Notes: generated from the sequence alone by a model not told the origin. 64,000 bases of DNA from Blasia pusilla (GCA_050084515.1 CM114271.1:23808001-23872000); one strand, 5' to 3'. Shown: positions 37,854 through 48,460, counted from the stretch's first letter. Translations and numbers: made by a program.

Positions 37854-38385
37854 ATGTTGCTTTTTGAACCGCACGAGGTCCTGCTTTTTTGCCCTGCTTA
37901 TCGAAACTCTAGCAACTTGAAAAGTTTTAGCATCAGACCAAGGTGTGGAAATTTTCTCCACGCAGCCAGTGATTACTTTGCTTTGGGCCTATGGACATGT
38001 AAGAATGAAGATAGTTTGGCCACAATGGAGGCTGCAATTTTGGAGCACTTACAAGAGAGGAATCTTCCCCCGGTTGGGTTCACTTTGGTTCGTGCAAATG
38101 AGAGTCTATGTGGAGGTCGAGCGGCTATATTCAAACTATTGAACTATTTTGACGAGGCAAAAAGACGTTGGCTGGATTTGGATAGTTAGCAACAGATTTA
38201 TTTTTTTTGACGTGGTTGGAAACGAGAACCACCACAATAGTGTCCAGCATTTTGTGAAGGTGCCAAAATGGAAGGCATCATCGTCAAAGGATAGTTTTCT
38301 CATGACAGTGTTGACACATTATGTCGAACTGCTGCGGCTCAACATATCCAACGGCCACTTCGAGACTCCGTGGAAGTTCATTTGA
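37854..38385 (+). pseudogene. FCP1/NIF-type HAD phosphatase-like module 1, degenerate
   Basis: FCP1-homology domains are HAD-fold phosphatases with an N-terminal DxDxT and a later Asp-Asp pair. Here the frame 37854-38189 holds RPRCGNFLHAASDYFALGLW followed by TCKNEDSLATMEAAI, matching the family's R-P..R.FL...F.VG.WT segment. A shift to the frame 38149-38385 continues with SNRFIFFDVVGNENHHNSVQ and a VPKWK..D..L...L.HYVELL tail, matching the segment around the second Asp pair (here FDVVG, so one Asp is gone). The DxDxT start is missing or lies before 37854. With the frame break near 38160-38190, this is a pseudogene or a multi-exon gene I could not join; catalytic activity is unlikely. Confidence 0.6.
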
Positions 38386-38680
38386 CAATGCAATTTGCCC
38401 TCTTATTGTAGGAAGGTAATGTGAATTTCTACCCAGTGTGAACTAGTCTTAACCAATCTTACACGTGTAAATTTGGGATTGTTCCTAATACTGAAATGTT
38501 TCGCAGAGCCTAGTGATTACCGACCCTACTATGAACCAAAGGAGCCTGCTGCGAGTCAAAATGTTGGACATCGATCTTCAGGCACAAAGGTAAGCACTGG
38601 CACTGTGATAGTTCAGTGAATGAATATTTCGTGATAGAACTATAGTTCTAATTCTCTCTTTGAGAGGCTAATATCTTACA

Positions 38681-39303
38681 TTGGTTAGTGGATGGGTGAA
38701 ATCCCCTAGGCCTCTTCTTATCCTCGAAATTGACGGAATTATTTTCCAAATTATCGACAGGGTTAGCAAACCGTATCCCCTTGGTCTTAGGGGAAACAAT
38801 GCCTTCATGTCGGGAGATGGACGGGTTGTATTTGTCCTCCCCTACGTCAGAACACTAACTGACATGATAGAGAGAGAATATGATTATGGGTTTTGGACCA
38901 TGAGGAATAGGGAAGATGCACTTGAAATGCTTGAGAGGCTAGCAGATTCCTGCTATTTGTCTGAATCTTTTGTCAAGAAGGCCAATTTTCTTTTGTCTGT
39001 GCGGGACTACTGTGTTCAAAAGGGACAAAGGGTCTCTCAAAGTATGTGAAAGATGTGCGGTTCTTTTACACTGTTAGAGAGTTTAGAAACTTCTCTTGCC
39101 CAAAGAATATAGTCCTGGTGGACATTCGGATCAATTTCCTCCTTTTGAATGATTCAAATAGCGTTATAGCCCTTCCAAAATTTAATATACTTCCACAACC
39201 CCAAGACGAAAAAAAATCATTGCGAGGCGGGTACTATTCTCTCTTACCTTCTGATAATGAAAGAGAGTTTCCTCGATGGGATGAGTGTGAGCCATTTTAT
39301 TAG
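38681..39303 (+). pseudogene. FCP1/NIF-type HAD phosphatase-like module 2, degenerate
   Basis: The frame 38681-39049 contains RPLLILEIDGIIFQI, the position of the catalytic DxDxT, but with Glu for the first Asp and Ile for the Thr. It goes on to LPYVRTLTDMIEREYDYGFW and TMRNREDALEMLERLAD. The frame 39046-39303 continues with KDVRFFYTVREFRNFSCPKN and IVLVDIRINFLLLNDSNSVI, where the family has LVDDS, so an expected Asp is Ile. Just before it, 38510-38590 reads as an exon-like piece ending in a GTAAGC donor. The module parallels module 1, so the two look like a tandem duplication. Loss of key acids implies loss of phosphatase chemistry. Confidence 0.6.
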
Positions 39304-39407
39304 TATTGGGTGGATTGGTTTTCCAAAGCCATATTCTACTGGCGGTAATGGTAAACGTCTTCTCCATGCAATCCACGAAAAGCTAAAGTCCTCAGTCTTA
39401 TTCCAGA

Positions 39408-40405
39408 ATGTACCTGGACAGCAGACCCACACAATATGCAAGGAATGTCCAAGAGTGGAGATCACTGCATAAGTCATCTTCGGCACCTTGGATCAGATAT
39501 CAGTGGAAGCTGCGAGGCTGGCATGAAGTATCAATGCCTTCATGTCGGGAGACGGGGGCTCGCTCGTACGCGAAGTGGGAAAATCAGTTTGGTTTCAAGG
39601 ACATTGTTGATAAAAGCGGCTTCGTAGATCTGGAGTCCGTAGCAGGGTAGAGTCAGAAGGGTGGACTGTCATTCGGTGACTACATGGACACCAACATGAG
39701 CTTTGTGGGTTATGTCTCCCTCCCTTATATTTATGAAGTTTTCCCTCATGGTGCCATGCCAGATGACAGCATGGACACTGTGTGGAATGAAGTGATGAAG
39801 TGGTGCACTTCGAGGGAACCGACAAGGTGTTTATCGTCATCCTCCATGACCATCACTTTGTGCTAAGGGTTGCAGCCAAGTCGATCACTATTGTAGATAC
39901 TTCAGGTTCCCGCCTGGATCGGGAATGTAAGAAGGCGTACCAAATCTTCTTCGACTCCAAGGCGTCTGCTGTGGTGGATAACGTATTCGACTATTCGATC
40001 AAAGGGAATGATCTCCAACAACCACCGGAACAGTGCTTGCTGGTGACCGGGCAAGAAGTTGCCCATTTTTTCCTTGACAAGTACGGCCTGCACGAACTGA
40101 AGCATCGTCTTTTCAGCTACATCATTGAAAAGGCTAAGGACTGGGATGTGGATTTGCGCACTTTGGACGAGGAGTATCAGAAGAATAATTACAATATAGT
40201 CATGTATAGCGGGAATTGTAACCTATTGCAAAGAATGGAAGCTAAGATTGCGAGAACTATAACATATTGCAGAAAGTGGAAGCTAAAGATTGTGAAGCAA
40301 TGTGATTGTCAGGGATATTTTTTAATCATCCCGGATTGGAACTTGAGTTCCAAATCTTATATATTCAATGAGCTTATTTATTGTCATCTAATGATCGTGC
40401 AATGA
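39408..40405 (+). pseudogene. Unassigned protein remnant (about 330 codons, one stop, one frameshift)
   Basis: One frame runs 39408-39866 with a TAG at 39648-39650; near 39795 the sense passes to the frame 39800-40405. The text is clearly protein-like: YVSLPYIYEVFPHG, then VFIVILHDHHFVLRV, SITIVDTSGSRLDRECKKAY, and QEVAHFFLDKYGLHELKHRL. The pattern of a hydrophobic strand, H-HF, IVDT-G-RL and a C..AY helix recalls the C-terminal part of a plant family that carries an N-terminal C2 (NT-C2) domain, but that likeness is from memory and weak. It follows the HAD-like module on the same strand and may have belonged to the same transcript. Confidence 0.45.
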
Positions 40406-41077
40406 ACTTGTTATGTGACATCTGTACACAGTTTCTTATTGTAGAGCTTGCATCCTCAACGTTGCCATCCTCTAGATCAATTGGAATTGTAGCTCCAATA
40501 AGCCTGCTCCTAAGATTCTTTTGTCGGAAAAAAATTGTAGAATCAGAACTTTGGTTCTGATTGTGGTTCTGCCGCGCCCGTGAGAAAGTCATTTGGAGCC
40601 AAACTTGGACTATGTCCAATTCAATCCTAAGATTCAATAGGAATCTTAGGATTCTCCATCTTCGATTGGAACTGTAGTTCCAAATGGCCTAGTCCTTGCA
40701 TCCCAATAGGTTGGCAACATGTAGAATCAGAACCTTAGTTATAATTGTGTCCAAAACTTCCGCGTCCGTTGAAGGTTATTTGGAGGCAAACTTAGTCTCA
40801 ATCCAATTGAATCCTAAGATCCAATTTCGTCGCAGAAGGCACCTGGTAAAGGGAAATCCCTATCCTCGATTGGAACTGTAGTTCCAAATGGCCTGCTCCT
40901 TGCATCCCAATAGGTCGGCAACATGTAGAATCGGAACCTTAATCAGACCTATTGGGATGTAAGGAGCAGGCCATTCGGAACATGTAAAATCAGAACTAAA
41001 GTTCTGATTTTACATGTTCGAAGACCAATTGGGATGTAAGGCTCCTTACACAATCAGAACTAAACTTCTGATTGTGT
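40330..41077. repeat. Cluster of palindromic repeats (TTGGAACTGTAGTTCCAA family) and two hairpins
   Basis: The palindrome TTGGAACTGTAGTTCCAA occurs at about 40666 and 40876, with diverged forms near 40336 and 40480. Each full copy is followed by AATGGCCT and TCCTTGCATCCCAATAGGT. Inverted partners of the latter (ACCTATTGGGATGTAAGGAG) occur near 40947 and 41025. A perfect 20-bp hairpin with a 2-base loop spans 40978-41019, and a 12-bp hairpin with a 6-base loop spans 41048-41077. This looks like nested insertions of one MITE-like family into itself. Confidence 0.8.
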
Positions 41078-42702
41078 CCACGCTTGGATCATATTTTAAT
41101 GGACTTTGGTTTGATAGGGAAATTTTTAACTTACTATTGAAATTGAAATATTAATTTATAGAATTTCCAAAATTCTTATTGTTAGTTCAAAGTGAGACTC
41201 CCTAAGAAATAAGACCTGATGTTTAAATATTTTTCTTAAAATAATCTTAAGGTAACGTGATCTCCTTGTATTAAATATTTAAGGTGACGTGATGGAATCT
41301 ATATGATTAAAATAGAGTGACTATGCAACAGTAAGAAATACTAGTAAGTTTTTGTCCGTCCAAATTTGACATAAATATCAAAATTTTAAATCAAAACGTA
41401 ATCCCTTCCTAAGAAAAGAGACTTGTGACAAAAATCATAAAACACAAAGAAGATTAAAAGAAAAATCTCATGAGAAGAAAAAGACTCGACCACACACGCG
41501 AAAAAAAGTGGTGAGAGAAAAGAATTGAAGGAAAGAGGTGCCGTTGGGGAGTTGGATCATGAGCTTTAATGGGTACTAGTGTTAAGGAGGGACTAGTGGA
41601 TATCGTGTCATGCACGGGCACTAGTGATAACATCATTGGTACACTCCTTTGTTCTAACTTAGTTGTTCTTGGGGTATGTGTTATAACACCTAAGGCCTAA
41701 AATGCTCCCATAAAATTTAAGAAAACATTCTATTACTACCCATTAAAATTTTTTCCAATGATTTGTTTATATAATTAAAAGAGGATGGGTTCATAAACCT
41801 TCCTCAATGTTGACATATTTAACATTATTTTGTGTATGTCTTTCTTTTTGCTGTAGAATCACCAGTGATTAACACCGGCATTATGCTAGTAATAATAATT
41901 TGAAGATGGGACATGCATAAGTAAAAGTAAAGTCGATATGTGACCGAGCACCATGAACCTGGAGTGAAGTTTCCTTTTTCCAAAAGCAATTTTTTTTATT
42001 GAAGTTTATTATTTTTCCAAAAGTAATGAGTTAGATTTGGCATGTGAGATATCACCCCACCCGTTTCTTTAGTATGACTGCTCACGTAATCCAACCAATC
42101 AGGCAGTAATTATGGACGCTGAGAACGACTTTCTGGAGGATGCATGTGGTGAGAAAATGAAGAGTCCCTCCCCCGGCCCCCTTCCTCTGGCGATGGCGAT
42201 GGCGCTCGATTTCTGGAGCGACTGTGTTGAACTTTGAAGCCGTGAGGAAGCTTGCAGATCTGTCGGATCCGTGAGGGGAATTGGAGGCTTGGAGCCACAG
42301 CTGCGCTCGACCCCTCGCGCGCGAGTTCAAAGCTACACAGATTTCCCCACGCGGGTTTGCCAAATTCGAACATCTCCTTCGCTTTGTTGGGGAGGCACGG
42401 GATCCTCGACGTAAACTCAGCGCACTTCTTCGGATGATGATGACCTTGAAAGAATCGAGAGAGAAAGAACAAACTGCGGCCTCTGGACGGAATGAGTGGC
42501 GGTAGTGTGCAGTAGAAGAGGAATAAACAGAGCTGTAATAAAAGACGCATGTCTAAGATTCCGTGTCTGTTCTAATCTTGTCTTTAATTATAGGAGTTCC
42601 ATCCACCCGATTCCTCTCTCCGCTCCACCTCCCGGCCCTCCGCTCAAGGGCCAAGGCTCATGGAGCAGTTGACTTATCGTGAAATTTGCGGACAGAACAC
42701 GG
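41078..42702. other. AT-rich intergenic DNA passing into a GC-richer segment
   Basis: 41078-42100 is AT-rich without frames. From 42100 to 42560 there are overlapping frames on both strands (for example minus 42550-42110, 146 codons) in GC-richer DNA; none matches a known family, and they cannot be assigned to a gene with confidence. Confidence 0.35.
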
Positions 42703-43038
42703 TCACACGAGAGCAGGTGACAACGCCGGCGAAATAAAAGCGTCGTTGACAACTCGGCAGAACTGCACATGTGCAAGAAGGCCGCTGGGAATAGATGCTC
42801 TGATTCCTGCAAGAAGTACTGGGAAATACTGGGAGGGAGACGGATGAATTTTGGCAATTGAATCTCCAATGATGCTCTGAGTTCTCTTGTTGACCAACTC
42901 TACCGTATCGCCCTTATCCCACGTCACCCTACACCACCTCCCGTTGATATCGCGGGCATCGAATTCACAGGCTACGCCCGGTTTTCCTTGACGACGAAGA
43001 CGCGTCCGTGATCGGCTTCTCCTGGACTCCCGCTGCAT
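42703..43038 (-). CDS. Possible exon of an unassigned gene
   Basis: A minus-strand frame of 111 codons starts at ATG 43038-43036. After a basic N-terminus (RRSRSRTRLRRQ) it has a region of balanced, folded-protein composition: CEFDARDINGRWCRVTWDKG, DTVELVNKRTQSIIGDSIAK and YFPVLLAGIRASIP. It looks coding, but I cannot name the family. It could be a first exon (splice donor not identified), a gene fragment or a short gene. The opposite strand has only short frames here. Confidence 0.35.
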   Translation of the reverse strand: MQRESRRSRSRTRLRRQGKPGVACEFDARDINGRWCRVTWDKGDTVELVNKRTQSIIGDSIAKIHPSPSQYFPVLLAGIRASIPSGLLAHVQFCRVVNDAFISPALSPALV

Positions 43039-43280
43039 GCAATTAGCTATACTTCGTCACCAACCATCGCCAGCTCCCGGGGATCAGGAAGGAAAGAAGG
43101 AATGAGGGAAGGTCATTTATTTACGAACGAGCAGAAGCAAGAGTGATGCGCTCTCCCCATCCGGCGCGGAGAATCCTGTTACGAAAGGTCACGAATACTC
43201 TCAGAAGCATATTCTCACGTTCTACCCCGAAACGTAAACAGTGGGGTTCATGTCACAAAGGCCCCAGTTATGAGGAAGAT

Positions 43281-43745
43281 CTTCCTGTCCCGGATCCTCC
43301 TTACGTGCAGGCGACCGATACATAGTGGTACTCTAATGGGGCAGTTTGCCGTCATGCAGCATTGCAGCTGACAAGTTTCACGACAAGTCCAGAACGGGAC
43401 AGTACCGAATGTCCATCGCTAGATACAGCGAGAAACAAGTTCCCCGTCATGCACCACCGCAGCTGACAGGTTTCACGAAACTGTATCCATAGCTAGATAC
43501 AGCGAGAGAAGAAAGTAAAAAAAATGAATAACAATTACACCCTGGCCCTAATAGTTGTTGTTCTGAGGAGCAGGTCGTCCGTTTCCAGATCCTCCTAGCT
43601 TGCAGGCGAGCCACACGCTGCACTGTTCGTTCGTTCTCAGTGAATTCCCAGTCGTCAACATGGCAGCAGTTCACAAGATACTACTGTACCGATCGCCGGC
43701 TCTGAACGAGACGATGTCCATCGCTAGATACAGTACGGCGGCATA
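43281..43745. repeat. Diverged repeats around GTCCATCGCTAGATACAG
   Basis: The phrase TCCAT(C/A)GCTAGATACAG occurs near 43411, 43486 and 43715. It is preceded in the first two cases by CGTCATGCA..GCAGCTGACA(A/G)GTTTCACGA (43350 and 43446). A second layer, GATCCTCCT..GTGCAGGCGA-like text, occurs near 43296 and 43589. The arrangement suggests a 75-96 bp duplication inside a larger one of about 290 bp. No coding function is seen. Confidence 0.65.
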
Positions 43746-43812
43746 CAGTACAGCCACAAATCATCAATAAACGTTCTCTTGAGGTTCTGGAAAGCACGAG
43801 AGAATCCAGAAA

Positions 43813-43831
43813 AGAGAGAGAGAGAGAGAGA
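43813..43831. repeat. (AG)n microsatellite
   Basis: An uninterrupted dinucleotide AG run of about 19 bases lies in intergenic DNA. Confidence 0.9.
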
Positions 43832-44718
43832 CGGGGGCCGAAATCAATGCTTTATCACAGTGACAGCGCATAAGGTGTTGCCAAGTGGTACTGGATAAGG
43901 TGACTGATCTGTTTCGTGACTCACAGAGCATCAATCTTACAAAACGTAACTCACGACTCACGATCCGATGGAAGTTACTCGCCGAGCCAAGTCTGGCTCC
44001 ACAGCTGCGAGTTGGAGTTAGCTTATCTCATCGACAGGAAGGGATCGTGTAATAGGGTTTAGGGTACTGTGGCGAGTTTGGACACCCCATTTGATGTGCT
44101 ACAATTGGTAACTTGTCTCGAAATAGAAAACGGCTTTAGATTCCAGAGCGTCTTCGAATAGTGCAAAAGACACTCCCAAGTAGGTCTAAGTCGGACAAAC
44201 TCACGAAGCGAGACAGGAGAACCCATGTTCGAAGAATCAAAGCCCAAAACAACGCATCTTCGTAGGGCCGTGAGATGTGATTAGAGCTTGCTAGGGCCCA
44301 TGGGCCAAAATCGGAACGTTTCCTCACATTATTTTAGCCCATGGGTGCCTATCGAGCAACTGACCGAAGGGGCTTTATGAAGCACTCGAAGAAGGGACCT
44401 ATTCATGGGTTTCAGACGACCAATGGAGATGGGGGATCTGGCCTTCTCTAGTCTCCGATCGGGAAGCTGCATGGAAAGCTTATATCGCGATCCGTTTCGA
44501 CCGTACGATTGCGGCCTTCGATGAGTCTTTTGTTCGCCCGAAGAACAACATGAGGAGTGAGAAGTGAGGCCCCGCGAGCAAGGGGGACCAGGTGCAGCGG
44601 TTTGAAAAAGTACTTCATATCGACTGCCGTTACTTGTGGAGGAGAAGCGCGGGGATTCTATCACCACTCGCGCTCGGCTCATCCAGATTGCGGTGCCTCT
44701 TGGACGGACGTGTTTCGC

Positions 44719-44759
44719 CGCGACGACCCACGCTGGGGCCGCGACGACCCACTCTAGGG
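44719..44759. repeat. 20-bp tandem repeat, two copies
   Basis: CGCGACGACCCACGCTGGGG is followed directly by a second copy with three changes. It is a short recent slippage or duplication. Confidence 0.75.
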
Positions 44760-44846
44760 CCTAACTCTGCGACCATAATCTTTTTTTATTTCATCACCCC
44801 CGGCGAACTCCCACGGTTTCCTCCGGTTGTCAGGACGCGACTTGGT

Positions 44847-44970
44847 GGAACGGGAATCAATCCCGCGGAGGTATCCCGGCGGACGGGAATCATTCTTTCT
44901 CTGGTGCCCGGCGGATAGTAATCAGTCTGTGGTAACCAGGCGGACGGCAGTCAGTCGCATGCTTTACTGG
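44847..44970. repeat. Degenerate minisatellite of about 32-bp units
   Basis: Units begin with (C/A)GGCGGA followed by a TCA/TCAGT element and end in a CTGG/GGTAACC-like phrase: near 44877, 44909 and 44938, with a weaker copy before them. The period is about 30-32 bp, and the copies are substantially diverged. Confidence 0.5.
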
Positions 44971-46353
44971 AATCCGACGGCGGTTTCCAAGTACTTCGGG
45001 GTTAGGAGCAGGCCCCATGCGGATCAAGGTCACAACGACGTGGTGGGCTGTCAGTCAGGGAGGCATTTATTGGTAACAGGATACGGAATGTTCGACTTAT
45101 TCTATTGCCACAAAACGGGCTCACAAAAACCTGGTCGCCTGGCGTCCCGCGAGAGCTCAAATTGACGAACAAGTACGCGGTCCGGGGAGTTTTTCCACGG
45201 GAACCGGTACAATGCCGGTATTTCAGAGATGGAAGCGGTAAAACCAGCTTTCGAACCGGTTTTGAGATTCCTTATACAAAGGAAACCCCATTATCGTCAT
45301 ATTTTTTTCGACCAGTTTTAAATGAAACGGAAAGTCTTGATTTTAACCGGCTACGATTACTCGTAACTTCGGATCTCCGCAATCATTATGAGCCCCCCGC
45401 GTGGTACGGTTGCTGGAACTTTGCTTAATGGGGTAGTTGCCATGTGTTGGGACCCACAGTTACTTGCAGGGAGATTAATTTTCCCTTTTTGATTTTGACT
45501 TTGGAAGCAAATATATTCTGCTCCAGTGCTCGGCAAGGATTTTGACGCATACCGGTACTTTTCCGAGAGAAAGATCAAGGTAATCAGCAATTTCACCATT
45601 GTAGCCGGCTTTTTTTAAATTTAACAAAGAAAACCTATTTTTCACGTCGGAAATTTGCCTAAAGTTTCAGATTTGAATCGGAAATCACACATTCTCAACC
45701 GGCTGCTTTTACAAAGAATGCCGGTTCTTGCCGAGCATTGGTCTGCTCTTAGCGTGCACATGAGTCATGGCTTTCTACAAAGGTGTGTTTGGGCTTTATT
45801 TGTTCTATTCTCATTGAATAATGTAGGCACCTGGAGAAAAAATGGAAATTTATTTATTATAATACGGATGGGATGAATGGAAATCCCTTATTCAAGTTGG
45901 TCATGATGATTATGTAATCCCTGTTATGTCTCTTAGGATAGATCGACGAGATTTAGTAGAGCGCCTTCGGAGATATTGGAGGATGACTTCAAGAGGTCGA
46001 GGATGACATGTTGAGGACACGGATAGCCTGAGAGAGCATGTTTCCCTTCATTTCGGCTCATTTGGAGCCATATTGAAGAACTTAGTATTCGGGTAAGTTA
46101 TCATTTTCGTATAGTTGCCTTTCCACTTTGGGACGTGGCCCTTGACCCGCTATAGGAGGTCAAGAGCCAAGGAGGTGACCTGCGAGCATAGGTTACCGTG
46201 GAGATGGCTTGGGAGAGCGAAGGGGATATGCCTCCAAGAGAGAGAGCTTGAGAGCTCATTCTCTCTTTGTTGAACCTCTTGGCATGAGGCGGCGGAGCTA
46301 TGGTCCTCCTCCAAGCCTATCATTAGGAGAGTGGGTTTGGTTTGACATGAATG

Positions 46354-46760
46354 AGAGTAGAGTAGAGTAGATTTTTAGTCCACGGGAAGCTGATCTGGCT
46401 TATGGGACCCCTTCCACATATGTGAAATTGACATCGCATCCGACATGGCACCTTCACATCTAGATTTGGGATTCTCACTCAGGAGATTTGGTTTTTGGTT
46501 TTTTTTTGGTTTTTTTTTGGTGAAGGCATGGAATTTTATCCAGATTTTTAACCTAGAAGCATAGTCAAGGCACACACATGAAAGACACACAAGGCGTTCT
46601 CTCTCTCGAACATGGACCATCCATGCCCTAGGTAGGGGACCCCACTGCCCTCGGGTTGAGACCGCCCCCCATTGTCCAAGGGGAGAGTTGAACCCAAGAC
46701 CTCTTCAAGAGGACCTTATGTTTGTTCAGCTAACCTCTTGGTCATCTACCGCTTGATTGA
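46354..46760 (-). mobile_element. tRNA-derived SINE
   Basis: On the minus strand the element starts near 46760 with a pol III-type head. An A-box-like TGACCAAGAGGT (about 46745-46734) is followed, at tRNA-like spacing, by the B box GGTTCAACTCT (about 46694-46684). The body runs through 46680-46400 and includes an A-rich tract of repeated CCAAAAAAAAA units (about 46492-46524). The 3' end, GTGGACTAAAAATCT, runs into a short (ACTCT)n repeat at 46354-46370. The part from about 46560 to 46371 is shared with the copy in intron 2 of the EDR2-like gene, which shows it is a dispersed family. It encodes no protein; the 81-codon frame inside it is accidental. Head, unrelated body and simple-repeat tail are the hallmarks of a SINE. 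Confidence 0.78.
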
Positions 46761-46770
46761 TTGAGTGATT

Positions 46771-46791
46771 GAGAGAGAGAGAGAGAGAGAG
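46771..46791. repeat. (GA)n microsatellite
   Basis: An uninterrupted GA run of about 21 bases lies just beyond the SINE head. Confidence 0.9.
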
Positions 46792-46929
46792 CACTCATTA
46801 CATAGTGCCTGTCGTAGCCTTGCGACCATAGACCTCGTGCCCTGGTTAGACGGTGCTTGAGACTAGGATAGGTATAGAGAGAGAAGCAAGTGAAGAAGGT
46901 ACCATATGAGAGGAGGGAGAGACTCTCAT

Positions 46930-48000
46930 TTAGTATGACTGCTGACTAAACAACGTGTTTGTGCAGAGCTTCCAAGTGTCAACAAAGAAACTCTTCATCA
47001 CACCATCTAGTTTACCTAATTGGGATCCCCAATAGATATTACTTACCAGTGCAGCAGTTTTGGGCAATGAATCAAGGCTACTGAATATGTTGAACAATTC
47101 TGGTGCTACCAGCTTAGCAATATCAGCATATGCTCTTGCTCTATGTGTTGTGAATTTTGCGCAGGAGACCAAGTAATGACTAGAGGTTTCATCCCCATTG
47201 TCACACAAGGTGCAAGAGTTTAGTTGTGTTCCCATCCTACTTTTCTTATGGTTCAAGGGGATTGCCTCCGTTCTGAACTTGAACTTGAGTCGGGTTCCCA
47301 AGCAAGGGGTCCCTGTGAATGATTCTTCAGTTCTGCCTTCTCAGGATATACTGTCAAAAGAGAGAGGTCAGACATTTTTATGGCTTCCTCCATGTTGTTC
47401 AACTGTGAGTGTTTGCCTACTACTTTGGTTACGGTTATCAACGAATGCTTTCTCATCTTGCTCCCACAGTTCAGCCCTGCTGGGAGCTTGGATGCTTGCA
47501 CAATCTCTTGAACCTTTTTCGTCCAAGATTTGGCCTACTTTACGGGTTTTCTTTGGGTCCAAGTCTTCCCCATCACCTCTTTAGGATAGCGATGGGAGTC
47601 CATTTTCTCTAGCTAACTCCGTCATTTCAACTTGGCGATGTCACGTCTATCCTGCAAGGGCTCCACACCAAGTTCTGATCTCACACCAACTCGGGTTGTT
47701 CGTGAGGAAGTTGACATCATATCTCGAGACGCCTTTAGCTGCACAACTTCAAGCCTATCCCTTTGTTTGGTGTTGGCATCCCACATTGCTGCCCCATATT
47801 CCAGCGAGGGCCGAATGGTATGCAAAATGACAGAGCGCTTTACTTCTGATGTGATGTCCCGGCAGTGTAGGAATCTGGACAGACCGTTCACCTTCTTGTG
47901 GCCTTTCTCAGTAGTCTTCTTAATGTGTGCATTCCACATGCAATCTTCCGAGAATTCTATGCCCATATAAGTGTATGTAGCCACACGCAAGGTTGTATGC
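46930..48000 (-). pseudogene. 5'-truncated LINE: C-terminal tail of a non-LTR reverse transcriptase
   Basis: Non-LTR elements copy themselves by target-primed reverse transcription. Only the region after the polymerase core is present. The block from about 48000 to 47622 reads TYTYMGIEFSEDCMWNAHIK, RPSLEYGAAMWDANTKQRDR, LEVVQLKAS and a SELGVEPLQDRRDIAKLK end, typical of jockey/CR1-like tails. After frame changes the block 47301-46930 carries the terminal zinc motif CTLCDNGDETSSHYLVSC (C..C..H..C, about 47211-47158). The polymerase FADD box, endonuclease and ORF1 are absent. Frameshifts between 47620 and 47300 make it dead. Its 5' break lies beside the GC-rich repeat at 48.06 kb, as expected for aborted reverse transcription. 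Confidence 0.8.
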
Positions 48001-48057
48001 GGACAAAGCGTTAAGGGACTTCTCCCTGTCCGCAGACATATATTCGTCCCTAGGACA

Positions 48058-48460
48058 GACATGTCCGTGCGGGCTCCATGAGCCCGCGTTGCCCGCGGCT
48101 CTCATCCAGGCCTGTGCTCATCGAGCAATTCGGCCTTTCCCAGCCAAAGCGCATCATGCCTTGCCCCTATTTTTTTGTCAAACCCTTGTCACGGACAAAT
48201 TCGGTCGTGTGGCGCCCTCTCATTCTTCGCTTTAGGCCTAGCCTGCATGCAGGCTCTAGGGCCTGCATACATCCCGCGCGCGAGCTTTGTGGCCCGCGAC
48301 GAAGCCCGCGAGCCCCCGCCCCCGCCCCCGCGCCCGCATAGGAGCTCGCATGCGGACCTGCCATAGCCCGCGTGCCGCCGGTGAGCCTGCAAGCCCTCCG
48401 CCCCCACTCCCGATGGGCTCGTTGTAGCCTTCCATTCCCGTGAACCCCGCGGGGACACGT
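48058..48460. repeat. GC-rich GCCCG-type repeat, relative of the 30.5-30.9 kb foldback
   Basis: The stretch starts with ACATGTCCGTGCGGGCTCCATGAGCCCGCG, split by a small stem, and is packed with GCCCGCG, AGCCTGCA and GGCCTGCAT words like those in the foldback element near 30.6 kb. The left border phrase CCTAGGACAGACATGTCCGT recalls CCTAGGGATAGACATAAGTCCG beside that element. Long overlapping frames on both strands are a by-product of the base composition. Confidence 0.5.

Larger units (their letters stand above)
43832..46353. other. Intergenic region with small tandem repeats, no genes
   Basis: Short overlapping frames occur on both strands (for example 44329-45430), none with a family I know. 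Two small tandem repeats are listed separately (44719-44759 and 44847-44970). The stretch 45160-45760 contains many ACCGG/CCGGT words, and 45900-46300 is unremarkable. Confidence 0.4.

Noticed and set aside
46375-46620. 81-codon minus-strand frame
   Set aside because: It lies entirely inside the SINE and includes the poly-A tract as KKKPKKNQK; SINEs do not code for protein.
42067-46944. Shared 15-mer TTTAGTATGACTGCT at about 42068 and 46930 as a duplicated element end
   Set aside because: A single 15-base match is expected by chance in a window of this size, and the flanks do not match.
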